From positions 36,628 through 77,755 of the forward strand of contig MFZK01000010.1 of the NCBI GenBank assembly GCA_001789395.1: DNA of 41,128 nt, given 5' to 3'. This DNA is from Candidatus Roizmanbacteria bacterium RIFCSPHIGHO2_02_FULL_37_13b. Its GTDB lineage: Bacteria; Patescibacteriota; Microgenomatia; UBA1406; HO2-37-13b. The notes below the pieces were generated by a model that was given only the letters and a program-made list of their open reading frames with translations, was not told where the DNA came from and did no database searches. Both the position numbers and the translations under genes were made by a program. Every line of letters begins with the position of its first letter. The stretch's first letter is position 1. This document shows positions 22,587 through 31,298 of the stretch, piece after piece.

Positions 22587-22961
22587 TCACTCAATGATTT
22601 TCCAGAAAGAATCCTTACGGGTGATTTTTCCCTTGGCGAACTCAAGCAAGTCCACTCCCCGAACTTCTATCTTTTTCCCTGATACAGATGTGCCAGTGAG
22701 TGTCCATTCGGAGATTCCAAAATCGCCACACACCCAATGCCGATCATCTCCGTAATGCACATCAGGAATACCCTCAAATCTTTTTGCTAAACCTGCTCGC
22801 ACCTCGGTTTTCCCGACATACCGATCACCACGAGCGGATGTGCCTCGCGGCATATAGAAGACGCAATCCTTTGCGAAATAATCCATAATGGAATCCAGAT
22901 TATGTTTGTTGAATGCCTCCAGGAATCCTTTCAGTATTTCAACGGTTATAGGTTTAGACAT
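22587..22961 (-). CDS. SnoaL/NTF2-like fold protein
   Basis: The 124-residue protein has the cone-shaped NTF2-like pattern: VEILKGFLEAFNKHNLDSIMDYFAKDC as the first helices, then FYMPRG, RYVGKTEVRAGLAKRFEGIPD, and strands WVCGDFGISEWTLTGTSVSGKKIEVRGVDLLEF. Such proteins act as small-molecule isomerases, hydrolases or binding proteins, so the sequence does not fix a reaction. Its GC content seems higher than its neighbours', which may point to recent acquisition. The upstream TATAAT (22993-22988) implies a leader of about 20 nt. Confidence 0.78.
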   Translation of the reverse strand: MSKPITVEILKGFLEAFNKHNLDSIMDYFAKDCVFYMPRGTSARGDRYVGKTEVRAGLAKRFEGIPDVHYGDDRHWVCGDFGISEWTLTGTSVSGKKIEVRGVDLLEFAKGKITRKDSFWKIIE

Positions 22962-23132
22962 GGATTTGTTGACATGGATAACTACTGATTATACAGCATT
23001 TAAGCACTAAAAATATTCCAACAATGACAATCAACTTCCAAAATCAATCAGCAGACTGAACCCGAAGTCAATTTCCCTGTTCTTAAACATTTTTACCGGG
23101 GGAGGCAAAGCCAAAGAAGAAAAAGAAATTGG

Positions 23133-23138
23133 TAAAAT
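23133..23138 (+). promoter_or_regulatory. -10 element TAAAAT, 6 nt before ATG
   Basis: TAAAAT ends 6 nt before the DUF4256 ATG at 23145. Confidence 0.4.
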
Positions 23139-23144
23139 AAAAGT

Positions 23145-23720
23145 ATGAACAACATTACAAGCAATAAAAAGAAGTTGTCACAAGAGCAACGTGAAGAACT
23201 ACTAGAGAGCTTGAAAGCCCGTTTTGAGAAAAATATGAACCGCCATAAAGGTCTTGACTGGACTAAAGTACTAGACAAGCTCCAAGCTAATTCTGAAAAA
23301 CTGTGGTCTCTTTTCGAGATGGAAAGAACCGGCGGTGAACCGGATGTTGTCGGGTATGATAAAAAGACGAATGAGTTCGTTTTTTATGATTGCTCTGCGG
23401 AAAGCCCTCTTGGCCGCAGAAATGTTTGTTATGACCGTGAAGGGCAGGAGTCGAGAAAAGAATTTAAACCAAAAGATAATGCTATTGATATGGCTCTTGC
23501 TATGGGAATTGATCTTTTAGCGGAAGAACAGTATCGGGAGTTGCAGAAACTTGGTGCTTTTGATACGAAAACATCAAGCTGGGTGGAAACACCAACCGAT
23601 GTTAGAAAACTCGGCGGTGCCCTCTTTGCTGATCGCCGCTTTGACCATGTCTTCGTATATCACAACACGGCGCCCTCTTACTATGGCGCTAGGGGGTTTC
23701 GTGGCTCGCTGCGGGTCTAA
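23145..23720 (+). CDS. DUF4256 family protein
   Basis: The 191-residue soluble protein matches DUF4256 (PF14066): MNRHKGLDWTKVLDKLQ, ERTGGEPDVVGYDKKTNEFVF, YDCSAESPLGRRNVCYDREG, AMGIDLLAEEQYRELQKLG and RRFDHVFVYHNTAPSYYGARG are the family hallmarks. The function of the family is unknown. It is widespread and often seen next to small enzymes of the NTF2/SnoaL kind, as is the case here. The gene stands alone, with a leaderless-type promoter. Confidence 0.88.
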   Translation: MNNITSNKKKLSQEQREELLESLKARFEKNMNRHKGLDWTKVLDKLQANSEKLWSLFEMERTGGEPDVVGYDKKTNEFVFYDCSAESPLGRRNVCYDREGQESRKEFKPKDNAIDMALAMGIDLLAEEQYRELQKLGAFDTKTSSWVETPTDVRKLGGALFADRRFDHVFVYHNTAPSYYGARGFRGSLRV

Positions 23721-23766
23721 ATCTTGTACCTTGATAAATGACCTATAGTATAATATATGATTCAAT

Positions 23767-24408
23767 ATGATAAAAACAATATTGATTTTGGTCATTTTAT
23801 CGCTGATATCATTGGTTTGTCCAATGGTATCGAACTCAAATAAAACACTATCGCAGGCAACCTATTCTTTATCGAATAGATATAGTAATTCGTATGTTAA
23901 TGATGTATTTTCAGATAATATTTTGTTAACCATAGCTTATATGGGAGGGAGAGTAAAAAAAGGTGAAAAAATTTCTTGGGATACAATTAAGACCCCAAGC
24001 GTTAACAAGTTAATTCTTAATCCGGGACAAACTTTTGCGTTTCATGATACGGCCTTGCAAAAATATAAAAACAAAATAGCCACAACGACAAATGCACATT
24101 TTATTTCGAGCGAAGGTTTTAAATCTGACGGACGATTGGTCGGAGATGGAGTCTGCCACTTGGCATCTTTTATGTATGTAGTTTCAAAGAAAGCCGGGTT
24201 GATTGTGGAAGCTCCAATCCGTCATGATTTTGCGAAAATTGCCGATGTTCCGAAACAGGATGGAGTGTCAGTCTTTTATTCGCAAAAAAATCCCTATACC
24301 AGCGCTCTGCAAAATTTATACATTACCAATAACCGCAAAAAACCAATAGCTTTTGTATTTACCCATAAAGACAAAGATTTGAACATAAAGGTCGAACAGT
24401 TTAATTAA
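23767..24408 (+). CDS. VanW-like exported protein
   Basis: The 213-residue protein has a signal or anchor helix (about residues 3-22) and a VanW-like domain: VNKLILNPGQTFAFHDTAL, then GRLVGDGVCHLASFMYVVSKKAGL, which is the GxGxCQ-like core with Cys followed by His instead of Gln. APIRHDF and a C-terminal strand set follow. VanW-like proteins accompany cell-wall and surface functions but have no proven activity. An L,D-transpeptidase gene comes 37 nt later, so the two may act on the same envelope material. TATAAT at 23749-23754 lies 12 nt before the ATG. Confidence 0.85.
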   Translation: MIKTILILVILSLISLVCPMVSNSNKTLSQATYSLSNRYSNSYVNDVFSDNILLTIAYMGGRVKKGEKISWDTIKTPSVNKLILNPGQTFAFHDTALQKYKNKIATTTNAHFISSEGFKSDGRLVGDGVCHLASFMYVVSKKAGLIVEAPIRHDFAKIADVPKQDGVSVFYSQKNPYTSALQNLYITNNRKKPIAFVFTHKDKDLNIKVEQFN

Positions 24409-24433
24409 GCAACTTTACAACCGTTTTTTTCTG

Positions 24434-24439
24434 TATCAT
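24434..24439 (+). promoter_or_regulatory. -10 element TATCAT, 6 nt before ATG
   Basis: TATCAT ends 6 nt before the L,D-transpeptidase ATG at 24446. Confidence 0.4.
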
Positions 24440-24445
24440 GCTAAT

Positions 24446-25153
24446 ATGGTGAGAAGAAAACGGAAAAAAAATATTCATTTTATACTTCGGTATCCAATTA
24501 ATTTAATTGTGATTCTCACCTTGGTAGGTTTAATATATCCTGTTGTATCTAAAAATTATTCAATGCCTTGTGCCAATAGTTTAAGTTGTGAAGAAAGCCT
24601 GAAGTTTAAAGTTGAAAATAATGCAGTCGGGATATTTGAAAACCAAAAAGTTAATACCCCTAACATTGACCTTTCTCCGGGGATAGGCAATCAGTCAGTG
24701 CTGGGAGAAAGCAATGCCACTGGTGAGAAACATATTTATGTTAATCTTGCCACTCAAACATTATCAGCTTACCAAGGAGATACTTTATTTATGCAGACGC
24801 TAATCTCGTCTGGCTTATGGGGTAAAACGCCTACGGGAGATTTCACTATTTGGATAAAAATTCGCTCAACAACAATGAGTGGGGGGAGTGGTGCCGATTA
24901 TTACAACCTTCCCAACGTTCCCTACGTTATGTTTTTTTCCAACAATCAGGTGCCTGCCAGTGCCGGATTTAGTCTGCATGGTACCTATTGGCACAATAAC
25001 TTTGGTCACAGAATGAGTCATGGTTGTGTAAATATGAAAACAACTGATGTAGCCAAGCTTTATGAATGGGCTGATCCTCCGACCGCTGGCAATACCACCC
25101 GGGCTAATGATACAAATCCGGGGACAAAAGTCACAATTATTAAGGGATCGTAA
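24446..25153 (+). CDS. L,D-transpeptidase (YkuD family)
   Basis: The 235-residue protein has a basic N-terminus, one TM helix (about residues 16-33), a stem region, and a YkuD domain from about residue 94: HIYVNLATQTLSAYQG, GKTPTGDFTIW, and the catalytic block FSLHGTYWHNNFG followed by MSHGCVNM with the nucleophilic Cys. The enzyme cross-links peptidoglycan stem peptides or attaches proteins to the wall at diamino-acid residues. It is located outside the membrane. Together with the VanW-like gene upstream it suggests this organism has a murein-type wall. Confidence 0.95.
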   Translation: MVRRKRKKNIHFILRYPINLIVILTLVGLIYPVVSKNYSMPCANSLSCEESLKFKVENNAVGIFENQKVNTPNIDLSPGIGNQSVLGESNATGEKHIYVNLATQTLSAYQGDTLFMQTLISSGLWGKTPTGDFTIWIKIRSTTMSGGSGADYYNLPNVPYVMFFSNNQVPASAGFSLHGTYWHNNFGHRMSHGCVNMKTTDVAKLYEWADPPTAGNTTRANDTNPGTKVTIIKGS

Positions 25154-25169
25154 ATTTGAATTCAATAAA

Positions 25170-25805
25170 ATGGCGACATTAAGACGCAAATCAATATTGA
25201 TCTCTTTAATTATCTTAATTATTGGTGTAAGTTTAGTATTTCTTGCTAAGCAAAGTTATAAGGTAGAGAGTCGTGCTTTTTCAGCTTTACATGATTCCCC
25301 TACTCCCAACCCAACAATTATTGTGTCGAATGCGGTTCAAGAAACGATTATGGATTCACCTGATGGAAAAATGACTCTCAAGATGGAAAGCCAACAACAA
25401 GGTGATTATGTTGAATATTCTTTTTATACTTCATCAAAATCCGTACCAACAAAGCAGTATATTTTTAGCAAAAAAGAAATTGTCTCTGATAGTATATCAA
25501 TACCATATAACACATGGTCTCCGAATAATTCATATTTATTTTTAAAAGAATCTACACCTGTGGTAAACGATTATTATGTTTTTTTTGCGTCGGGAAAGAA
25601 TTTCACGGATAATTCTCAATATTTAGATATTCAGGAATTATTTGCTCAACGCGTAACCGGTTATACAATATTAGATGTGACCGGATGGGCAGCCCCAAAT
25701 TTACTCATCGTGAATACCAAAGCAAACCAAGGAGAAAGAAAAGTTTCATTTTGGTTTAACGTCGCGAGTAAAACATTTACTCAGCTTGGAACATATTTTT
25801 ACTAA
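25170..25805 (+). CDS. Single-pass exported beta-rich protein, unknown function
   Basis: From ATG 25170 the protein is 211 residues: a basic start (MATLRRKS), one TM helix (about residues 9-27), a Pro/Thr linker and a domain with DSPDGKMTLKMESQQQGDYVEYSFYT and TWSPNNSYLFLKESTP. The SPDGK and WSPNNSYLF motifs are typical of beta-propeller or TolB-like blades, so a partial propeller or lone beta-sheet domain is likely. It ends in VASKTFTQLGTYFY. The gene begins 16 nt after the L,D-transpeptidase stop and may be part of that operon. Confidence 0.55.
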   Translation: MATLRRKSILISLIILIIGVSLVFLAKQSYKVESRAFSALHDSPTPNPTIIVSNAVQETIMDSPDGKMTLKMESQQQGDYVEYSFYTSSKSVPTKQYIFSKKEIVSDSISIPYNTWSPNNSYLFLKESTPVVNDYYVFFASGKNFTDNSQYLDIQELFAQRVTGYTILDVTGWAAPNLLIVNTKANQGERKVSFWFNVASKTFTQLGTYFY

Positions 25806-25816
25806 TTTGTAGATGA

Positions 25817-25822
25817 TATAAT
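25817..25822 (+). promoter_or_regulatory. -10 element TATAAT, 6 nt before ATG
   Basis: TATAAT ends 6 nt before the oxidoreductase ATG at 25829, separated from it only by T's and one more base. Confidence 0.5.
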
Positions 25823-25828
25823 TTTTTT

Positions 25829-26767
25829 ATGAAATCAATTCAAATTAACAAATATGGTACAAGCGACGTTTTAGAAATTAATGATAATACTCCTGACCCG
25901 ACGTTAAGGAAAGGGCAACTTCTTATAGACGTTTTTGCAGCAAGTATTAATCCGGTTGATTTAGCAATCCGCTCCGGCTATCTTGCACAAATGGCGCCTT
26001 TGCAATTTCCTGTAACATTGGGTGGAGATTTTGCAGGAATAGTCAAAGAGATAGATGTTGATGTCACTAATTTTAAAATTGGAGACGAAGTATACGGACA
26101 GGCCATCATTTTAAACGGAGGCTCAGGATCATTTGCGCAAAGCTTAGAAGCAAATAGTCGTAACACTGCTCTAAAACCTAAGACAGCAAGTTTTGAAGAG
26201 GCCGGTGCTTTGCCACTTGTAGGAACATGCGCAATACAAGCATTGGAAGAACATATTAAATTGGCAAAGAATAACAAGATTTTGATTCATGGTGGAGCCG
26301 GTGGAATTGGTCATATTGCGATTCAACTAGCGAAGTTTCTTGGTGCCTACGTGACAACAACAGTAAATACTGATGATATAGAATTTGTTAAGAAACTTGG
26401 TGTCGATGAAGTAATTGATTATAAGACACAAGCTTTTGAGACAATACTAAAAGATTATGATGCTGTTTTTGATACAGTTGGTGGCGAAACAACAAATAAA
26501 TCGTTTGGCGTGCTTAAAAATGGCGGAGTTTTAGTTTCTATGCTTGGAAAGCCGGATGAAAAACTGGCAAAAGAAAAAAATATTACTGCTGTAGGTCAGC
26601 GTACAAAGACTAATACTGAAGACTTAAATCGGTTATCAGAACTTGTAGATAATGGGAAAATTAAAGTATCAATAGACAAAGTGTATTCACTTGACAAGAT
26701 CAAGGAGGCTGCAAGTCATCAAGAAACTCACCCACGAGGTAAGATTGTGCTTAAGATACGAGAATAA
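25829..26767 (+). CDS. NADP-dependent quinone oxidoreductase (zinc-free MDR family)
   Basis: The 312-residue protein is a medium-chain dehydrogenase/reductase: an N-terminal GroES-like domain (GQLLIDVFAASINPVDLAIRSG, GGDFAGIVKEI, GDEVYG) and a Rossmann domain with IHGGAGGIGHIAIQLAK near residue 150. The structural and catalytic zinc ligands of alcohol dehydrogenases are absent, which indicates a quinone-oxidoreductase or enone-reductase type. It ends with HPRGKIVLKIRE, the usual family C-terminus. It probably reduces reactive carbonyls or quinones with NADPH. Confidence 0.92.
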   Translation: MKSIQINKYGTSDVLEINDNTPDPTLRKGQLLIDVFAASINPVDLAIRSGYLAQMAPLQFPVTLGGDFAGIVKEIDVDVTNFKIGDEVYGQAIILNGGSGSFAQSLEANSRNTALKPKTASFEEAGALPLVGTCAIQALEEHIKLAKNNKILIHGGAGGIGHIAIQLAKFLGAYVTTTVNTDDIEFVKKLGVDEVIDYKTQAFETILKDYDAVFDTVGGETTNKSFGVLKNGGVLVSMLGKPDEKLAKEKNITAVGQRTKTNTEDLNRLSELVDNGKIKVSIDKVYSLDKIKEAASHQETHPRGKIVLKIRE

Positions 26768-26792
26768 ATTCTTAACCTCTGGTAAAAAAATT

Positions 26793-26957
26793 ATGAACAA
26801 GATTAATAAAGTCTGGCATTTAGCCAACAAAATGCCAAAAAACCCAAATCTTGATGAGAGAATCATATGGCATCTCGGCCATGCCAAACATTGTAGCTGT
26901 CGTCCGCTTGCTGGGAAAATCGTAGAAGAGGTCAAAAAGAGAGGGTTAAAAGTATAA
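26793..26957 (+). CDS. Small conserved His/Cys-containing protein (54 residues)
   Basis: From ATG 26793 the protein reads MNKINKVWHLANKMPKNPNL at the start, then DERIIWHLGHAKHCSCRPLAG. This arrangement (WHxxNxMPKNP, RIxWHxxHxxxCxCRP) is one I recognise from short uncharacterised proteins in many prokaryotes. The three His plus two Cys could bind a metal. Nothing is known of its role. It lies 25 nt after the oxidoreductase stop and may share its transcript. A longer upstream ATG would run back into that gene. Confidence 0.68.
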   Translation: MNKINKVWHLANKMPKNPNLDERIIWHLGHAKHCSCRPLAGKIVEEVKKRGLKV

Positions 26958-26960
26958 GAA

Positions 26961-28019
26961 TTAGTTGGAATTGTCAAGCAGATATTTTTTAAAAAACATA
27001 ATGCTACGATTGATTACTGTACTAAAACTGCCACGCGCAATATTGTGATCTTCTCCCTGATATACAAAATACTCGATTTCTTTTTTTTGGCTTTTCATTA
27101 AGCTATAAAACTCATCAGACCATTGTCTTGGGACAGCGTCATCAGCTGTGCCTTGATGGAGTTGGATAGGACTTGATATTTCTGATAAATATTTCGTTGT
27201 TGAAAACAAACGGGCATCATAGTCTTTTTCAAATTCAGCCAGCTTTTTCCGCAATAACATTCCTTCATCTTCATATTCATCCGTGTAATATAAAATATTG
27301 TAAGGAAACGGTTTGGTCACCGGAGCCCAAAGTACAGTCGGATAAATCTTTTTTTCAATTTCCAGAACTGTCAGTGCAATCTGACCGCCGTTTGAATGTG
27401 CCCAGATGCCAATATTATTAAAATCAGCTATTATGCCATTAATATCGTATTCCTCGAGAGTTGAATTGATATTTGCTACCGATTTGATGGTTGAGATAGC
27501 CGTGACAGAGGTTAAAAAACGGGCTTCAAAGACGTCAACCGGTGGGTATTCTGAATCACCATAGCCTAAAAAATCAGGGGCGATAGTAATAAAACCGTTT
27601 TGAGCCAGCGTCCCTCCAGCATGTCTTGACCCCGTGCCGGAGGTATAATTCTCAATTGGGACAAAACCGCGCAGCATCACAATTACAGGATATTTACCTT
27701 TTTGTTTTGGAATATTAATTAATCCCGATACTCGATAGTTCTTTTTATAACCTAAAGATTTGGTATCTATATCTGAGTAATAAAGGTATGAGCTGAATTT
27801 CAAATCATCTTTAAGATTTTTTACAATTTTAATTTTTTGCGGTTTCAAGCTTATTTTTTGAAGATTTTTTATCTGGTATTTTTCCAGAGGAAGAGTTTTT
27901 GTTGTACTTCTATTATTACTAATAGGTGATATTATTTTCGAATTAAACTTCTGAAAAATAACAGAAAAAAAAGTTGTAATTATTAATCCTAAGATAAAAC
28001 CAAAGAGAAAATTCTTCAT
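26961..28019 (-). CDS. Exported alpha/beta hydrolase (prolyl-oligopeptidase-like)
   Basis: The 352-residue protein has an N-terminal anchor helix (about residues 4-20) and an alpha/beta-hydrolase domain from about residue 75. The catalytic residues are probably Ser in GIWAHSNGGQIAL, Asp in HQGTADDAVP and His in GEDHNIARG. The oxyanion region is VIVMLRGF, and the GGTLAQNGFITIAPDFLGYGDS block is like dipeptidyl-peptidase and acyl-peptidase relatives. It probably cleaves peptides or esters outside the membrane. Its stop lies 3 nt from the end of the convergent small gene. Confidence 0.87.
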   Translation of the reverse strand: MKNFLFGFILGLIITTFFSVIFQKFNSKIISPISNNRSTTKTLPLEKYQIKNLQKISLKPQKIKIVKNLKDDLKFSSYLYYSDIDTKSLGYKKNYRVSGLINIPKQKGKYPVIVMLRGFVPIENYTSGTGSRHAGGTLAQNGFITIAPDFLGYGDSEYPPVDVFEARFLTSVTAISTIKSVANINSTLEEYDINGIIADFNNIGIWAHSNGGQIALTVLEIEKKIYPTVLWAPVTKPFPYNILYYTDEYEDEGMLLRKKLAEFEKDYDARLFSTTKYLSEISSPIQLHQGTADDAVPRQWSDEFYSLMKSQKKEIEYFVYQGEDHNIARGSFSTVINRSIMFFKKYLLDNSN

Positions 28020-28070
28020 GCAATAATATTATCAAAATAAACAGACGCCGTTTAACCGATAGATGGTTTG

Positions 28071-30710
28071 TCAGAAAGGTTTTTTGAAGTATAATACTCG
28101 ACTCCAAGAGTGATCCGGTAAGCCCATGTTACCTTCCGAGTCGAAGAATACATCGGAGGGCTGTGCTGTTTCAATTGGTAATACTCTTGAGTATGGTACA
28201 GAACAATTTCTTGAACAAAAAGGAGTTGGTTTATCATATAAAAACAATCGGTCATTAAGACCATTGCCATATCCATCGACGGTCATTATCATTTGACCTA
28301 ATTTGTTAAATCCAACGGAAATGGGAGTTTGAGGATTTTTCGGATTTTGGTCAACCGTATCAGTGAAGTTGTCTTTTGCATAAACTCTTTTTGCTTTTAA
28401 TTGATCAAATGGAAATCCAGATGCCTTATTTAAATCCACAGCGTCAAATTCAAGAACTCTATTATTACTACAATCCCATCCTTCATGTTGACCATCAATG
28501 ACAAATAAATTACCCGACTTATCAATTTTTAATCCAATTATATTTCCAAAACCAAAGGCATCTGCACCAATGCCCTTTCCGTTACAATGCGGAGTTTTTG
28601 TTGTCATGTCAGGTTGTCCTATAATTAAATCAACATTTCTTTTTCTAACGTCAAGTGGATTTCTTATGCGTAAAATACGATAGTTATGCCAATCAGCAAG
28701 CCATAAAATATCTCTTTTATTATCATATGCAAGTCCTGTAGGCGTTATCCATTTTATTGATCCGCCTTGTTTAAATGGTAGTTCTTGTGGGATATTGAAA
28801 TATGGTTTTTGATTGGATGCTAAAGGGGATATAAAAATGTCGATAGGTAGATTATATCTCGCTATCCACAATCGTTTTTTAAGATCAGATGTTAATGCAG
28901 TAATAGTGGCACCAAGCTGCAAATTAAATCCGGGTTGATATAAAATACCATCGGCGGGTTTTGAAACCGAAATGGTTTTATAATTATTCCAAAATAAAAT
29001 ACGTTTTTGGTCAGTGATAACAAGTTGATCTCTACCAATATTTTCAAGAAATACCCCCCAATTTGGTATGAAGAGGCTTTTTGAACTGATTGAATTCGGT
29101 AATGGTTCCTGACCTATCTTAGTATCATATTGAGATTGTAAAATTACTCGATCAGCCGTATATGCTTTTCCTTGAAGTAGATCGATGTTAGGAATAGGAC
29201 TTGAGAAGTGATAAACCTGAAATTCTTTCTCATTTCCGACAAAAAAGTTCAATTGATCGTCAATACCAATTGAGCCAACAGATCGAAACATGCAAAGCCA
29301 AGGATAACTATTTACAGGTTTGTCACATTCTGAACCTCCCCATGAAGCATATTTATCTATTTTTTCTCTGCCAAGCAATTTAACAGCACGCCATTTGACA
29401 CCATCAATCTGAATTAGTACTAATCGAGTATAACCACTGTCGTTCACCCAAATCGCATTCGGTAGTGATGGATCAAGAGTGATAGCAGTCGGGCGATTAA
29501 ATGAAAATTGATATTCGTTATTTAGACCTATAACCAATGCAGTAAAAGAACGATTTACCACGCCAGGTTGAAATGGCCCCAAGTAAACGGTTATTCTACT
29601 TAATTTTGTTGGATGTGGCCAGTCAAGTATGTATAACACATCAGTCGTGTCATCGTATTGTACTGATTTAGGTCGACATAATTTGCTCGTTAAAGATTCT
29701 TGCTCTAGAGGCGGATCAATAGCACCAATGCGTGATTCATCTACATTACAACCTGAATTATCAATAGTATTAAAATCGTCTTGTCCTACAACTAAATCTG
29801 CATTCTTACTATTTGGTGGAAATCTCAATACCCGATTATTCGCTTGATCTGTAACCCAAACGTTTCCATATTTATCTACATCAACCCCAGATGAAGTGTT
29901 ATCTCCATTAATCCAAATTGACTTAGTGTCAGCATTTCCACATATTGTTTGATTGTCGATAGCTTTGTTTTGATTACATTCACGCGATGTAAAGTCAGGT
30001 TGTCCCCAGACGAAATCGGCTTCAGTATCAGTTGCAAATGGATCATTATATTTCAACACTCGATTATTCCATTTATCAAATATATAAAAATTATGTTCAT
30101 TATCTGTTGATAATGTCGTTGCTTCTTCTGACTCAAGTTGACTAAGTACACGAGGGTAATGGCGTCCACATAATGTTTTTGCTGTTGGATTGACATATTT
30201 GGTGTTATCACCGTTGCAAGCACCTGAATAACCATCGGGTTGGCCGATGATTATGTCTGGAGATTTCGTGCTATCAATATCACAAATTCTACCATCACAG
30301 TCACTGCTATTAGTACAAGGCTTATCCATATTTGGTCCGGTTAAACAGCTTCCTATAGATGAAAATCCCAATACTCTACTATTAAATCCGTCCCAAATAT
30401 ACACTCTATTTGGTTTTACTGATTTATCTACAGCAATTCCTTCTGGAAGTCCAATTTTATTTGGAACAATCTCATTGTTTGATGTTTGTTTAAAATCTTT
30501 TTGGCCCAATACCGCATCAGGTATTAAATCATTAGAAAGTCCAATGGATCTAGTCGTGGCTTCGACTTTTTGAGATTTATTTTGAGAGAGGTTTGTTTGA
30601 AAAATTAAATATAAATTAATACTTGTGTAAAGTAGCAAAAGTAAGATACTGACTAAAACAAAGAATGATTTCGTATTATCTTTTTTTGGAAAGTTGTTTG
30701 TATCCACCAT
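28071..30710 (-). CDS. Large exported NHL-repeat beta-propeller protein
   Basis: The 879-residue protein has an N-terminal TM anchor (about residues 17-36) and then repeated NHL-type blades: GIAVDKSVKPNRVYIWDGFN, WNNRVLKYNDPFATD, GNVWVTDQANNRVLRF, GLAYDNKRDILWLADWHNYR and NLFVIDGQ. Repeated motifs of the type DxVxGQxDF precede many blades (ADFVWGQPDF, ADLVVGQDDF, VDLIIGQPDM). Cys pairs in loops suggest disulfides. NHL propellers bind proteins, sugars or RNA; no enzymatic motif is seen. It is the largest protein in the window and probably a surface adhesin or binding protein. TAAAAT lies 6 nt before the ATG. Confidence 0.88.
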   Translation of the reverse strand: MVDTNNFPKKDNTKSFFVLVSILLLLLYTSINLYLIFQTNLSQNKSQKVEATTRSIGLSNDLIPDAVLGQKDFKQTSNNEIVPNKIGLPEGIAVDKSVKPNRVYIWDGFNSRVLGFSSIGSCLTGPNMDKPCTNSSDCDGRICDIDSTKSPDIIIGQPDGYSGACNGDNTKYVNPTAKTLCGRHYPRVLSQLESEEATTLSTDNEHNFYIFDKWNNRVLKYNDPFATDTEADFVWGQPDFTSRECNQNKAIDNQTICGNADTKSIWINGDNTSSGVDVDKYGNVWVTDQANNRVLRFPPNSKNADLVVGQDDFNTIDNSGCNVDESRIGAIDPPLEQESLTSKLCRPKSVQYDDTTDVLYILDWPHPTKLSRITVYLGPFQPGVVNRSFTALVIGLNNEYQFSFNRPTAITLDPSLPNAIWVNDSGYTRLVLIQIDGVKWRAVKLLGREKIDKYASWGGSECDKPVNSYPWLCMFRSVGSIGIDDQLNFFVGNEKEFQVYHFSSPIPNIDLLQGKAYTADRVILQSQYDTKIGQEPLPNSISSKSLFIPNWGVFLENIGRDQLVITDQKRILFWNNYKTISVSKPADGILYQPGFNLQLGATITALTSDLKKRLWIARYNLPIDIFISPLASNQKPYFNIPQELPFKQGGSIKWITPTGLAYDNKRDILWLADWHNYRILRIRNPLDVRKRNVDLIIGQPDMTTKTPHCNGKGIGADAFGFGNIIGLKIDKSGNLFVIDGQHEGWDCSNNRVLEFDAVDLNKASGFPFDQLKAKRVYAKDNFTDTVDQNPKNPQTPISVGFNKLGQMIMTVDGYGNGLNDRLFLYDKPTPFCSRNCSVPYSRVLPIETAQPSDVFFDSEGNMGLPDHSWSRVLYFKKPF

Positions 30711-30716
30711 GAATTT

Positions 30717-30722
30717 ATTTTA
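30717..30722 (-). promoter_or_regulatory. -10 element TAAAAT, 6 nt before ATG
   Basis: On the minus strand TAAAAT (30722-30717) ends 6 nt before the NHL protein ATG at 30710. Confidence 0.4.
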
Positions 30723-30858
30723 TCATCTTAGATTTTTTTTATTTGATTTAACACAACGGGATGTAGTTGGGATTTGATATCACACAAAATCTTTCAGGAC
30801 TTATTGTTAGAAATTTTACAATGAAAATGAAATGTATTAGAATATAATTAAGAAGATT

Positions 30859-31254
30859 ATGAATAGAGTAGTGCATTTTGAAATCCAAGCAGATGTCGTT
30901 GAGCGAGCAATAAAGTTCTATAAAGCAGTTTTTAACTGGGAGTTTCCTAAGTGGATGGATAATCCTCCTTATTGGGGTATAATGACAGCGCTACAAGACA
31001 GTAAAGAGCCAGGTATTAATGGCGGTTTGTTAAAACGTCTTTGTCCGGCGCCAAAACTTGGACAAGGTACGAATGCATATGTATGCACTGTTCAAGTTGA
31101 GAATTTTGATGAAATTGCGGCAGAAATAGTAAAAGCTGGTGGAAAAGTTGCTATGCCGAAACACGCAATAACCGGCATGGCATGGCAAGGATATTTTATA
31201 GACACGGAAGGTAATACTTTTGGTATTCATCAATCCGACAAAAACGCTAAATAA
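30859..31254 (+). CDS. VOC-family (glyoxalase/bleomycin-resistance fold) protein
   Basis: The 131-residue protein has the two beta-alpha-beta-beta-beta modules of vicinal-oxygen-chelate proteins: RVVHFEIQADVVERAIKFYKAVFNW at the start, GINGGLLKRL in the middle, YVCTVQVENFDEIAAEIVKAGG, and a C-terminal GYFIDTEGNTFGIHQ. It resembles the glyoxalase-like group annotated as predicted enzymes related to lactoylglutathione lyase. The reaction is not deducible from sequence. TATAAT at 30843-30848 precedes the ATG by 10 nt. Confidence 0.9.
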   Translation: MNRVVHFEIQADVVERAIKFYKAVFNWEFPKWMDNPPYWGIMTALQDSKEPGINGGLLKRLCPAPKLGQGTNAYVCTVQVENFDEIAAEIVKAGGKVAMPKHAITGMAWQGYFIDTEGNTFGIHQSDKNAK

Positions 31255-31298
31255 TCGACAGAGAAATCGACATTTACTCTTGAGGTGGAGTATGTAAA

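Noticed and set aside
22587-23720. DUF4256 and NTF2-like genes as a defence pair
   Set aside because: They are divergently transcribed, belong to widespread families and show no nuclease, sensor or toxin motifs.
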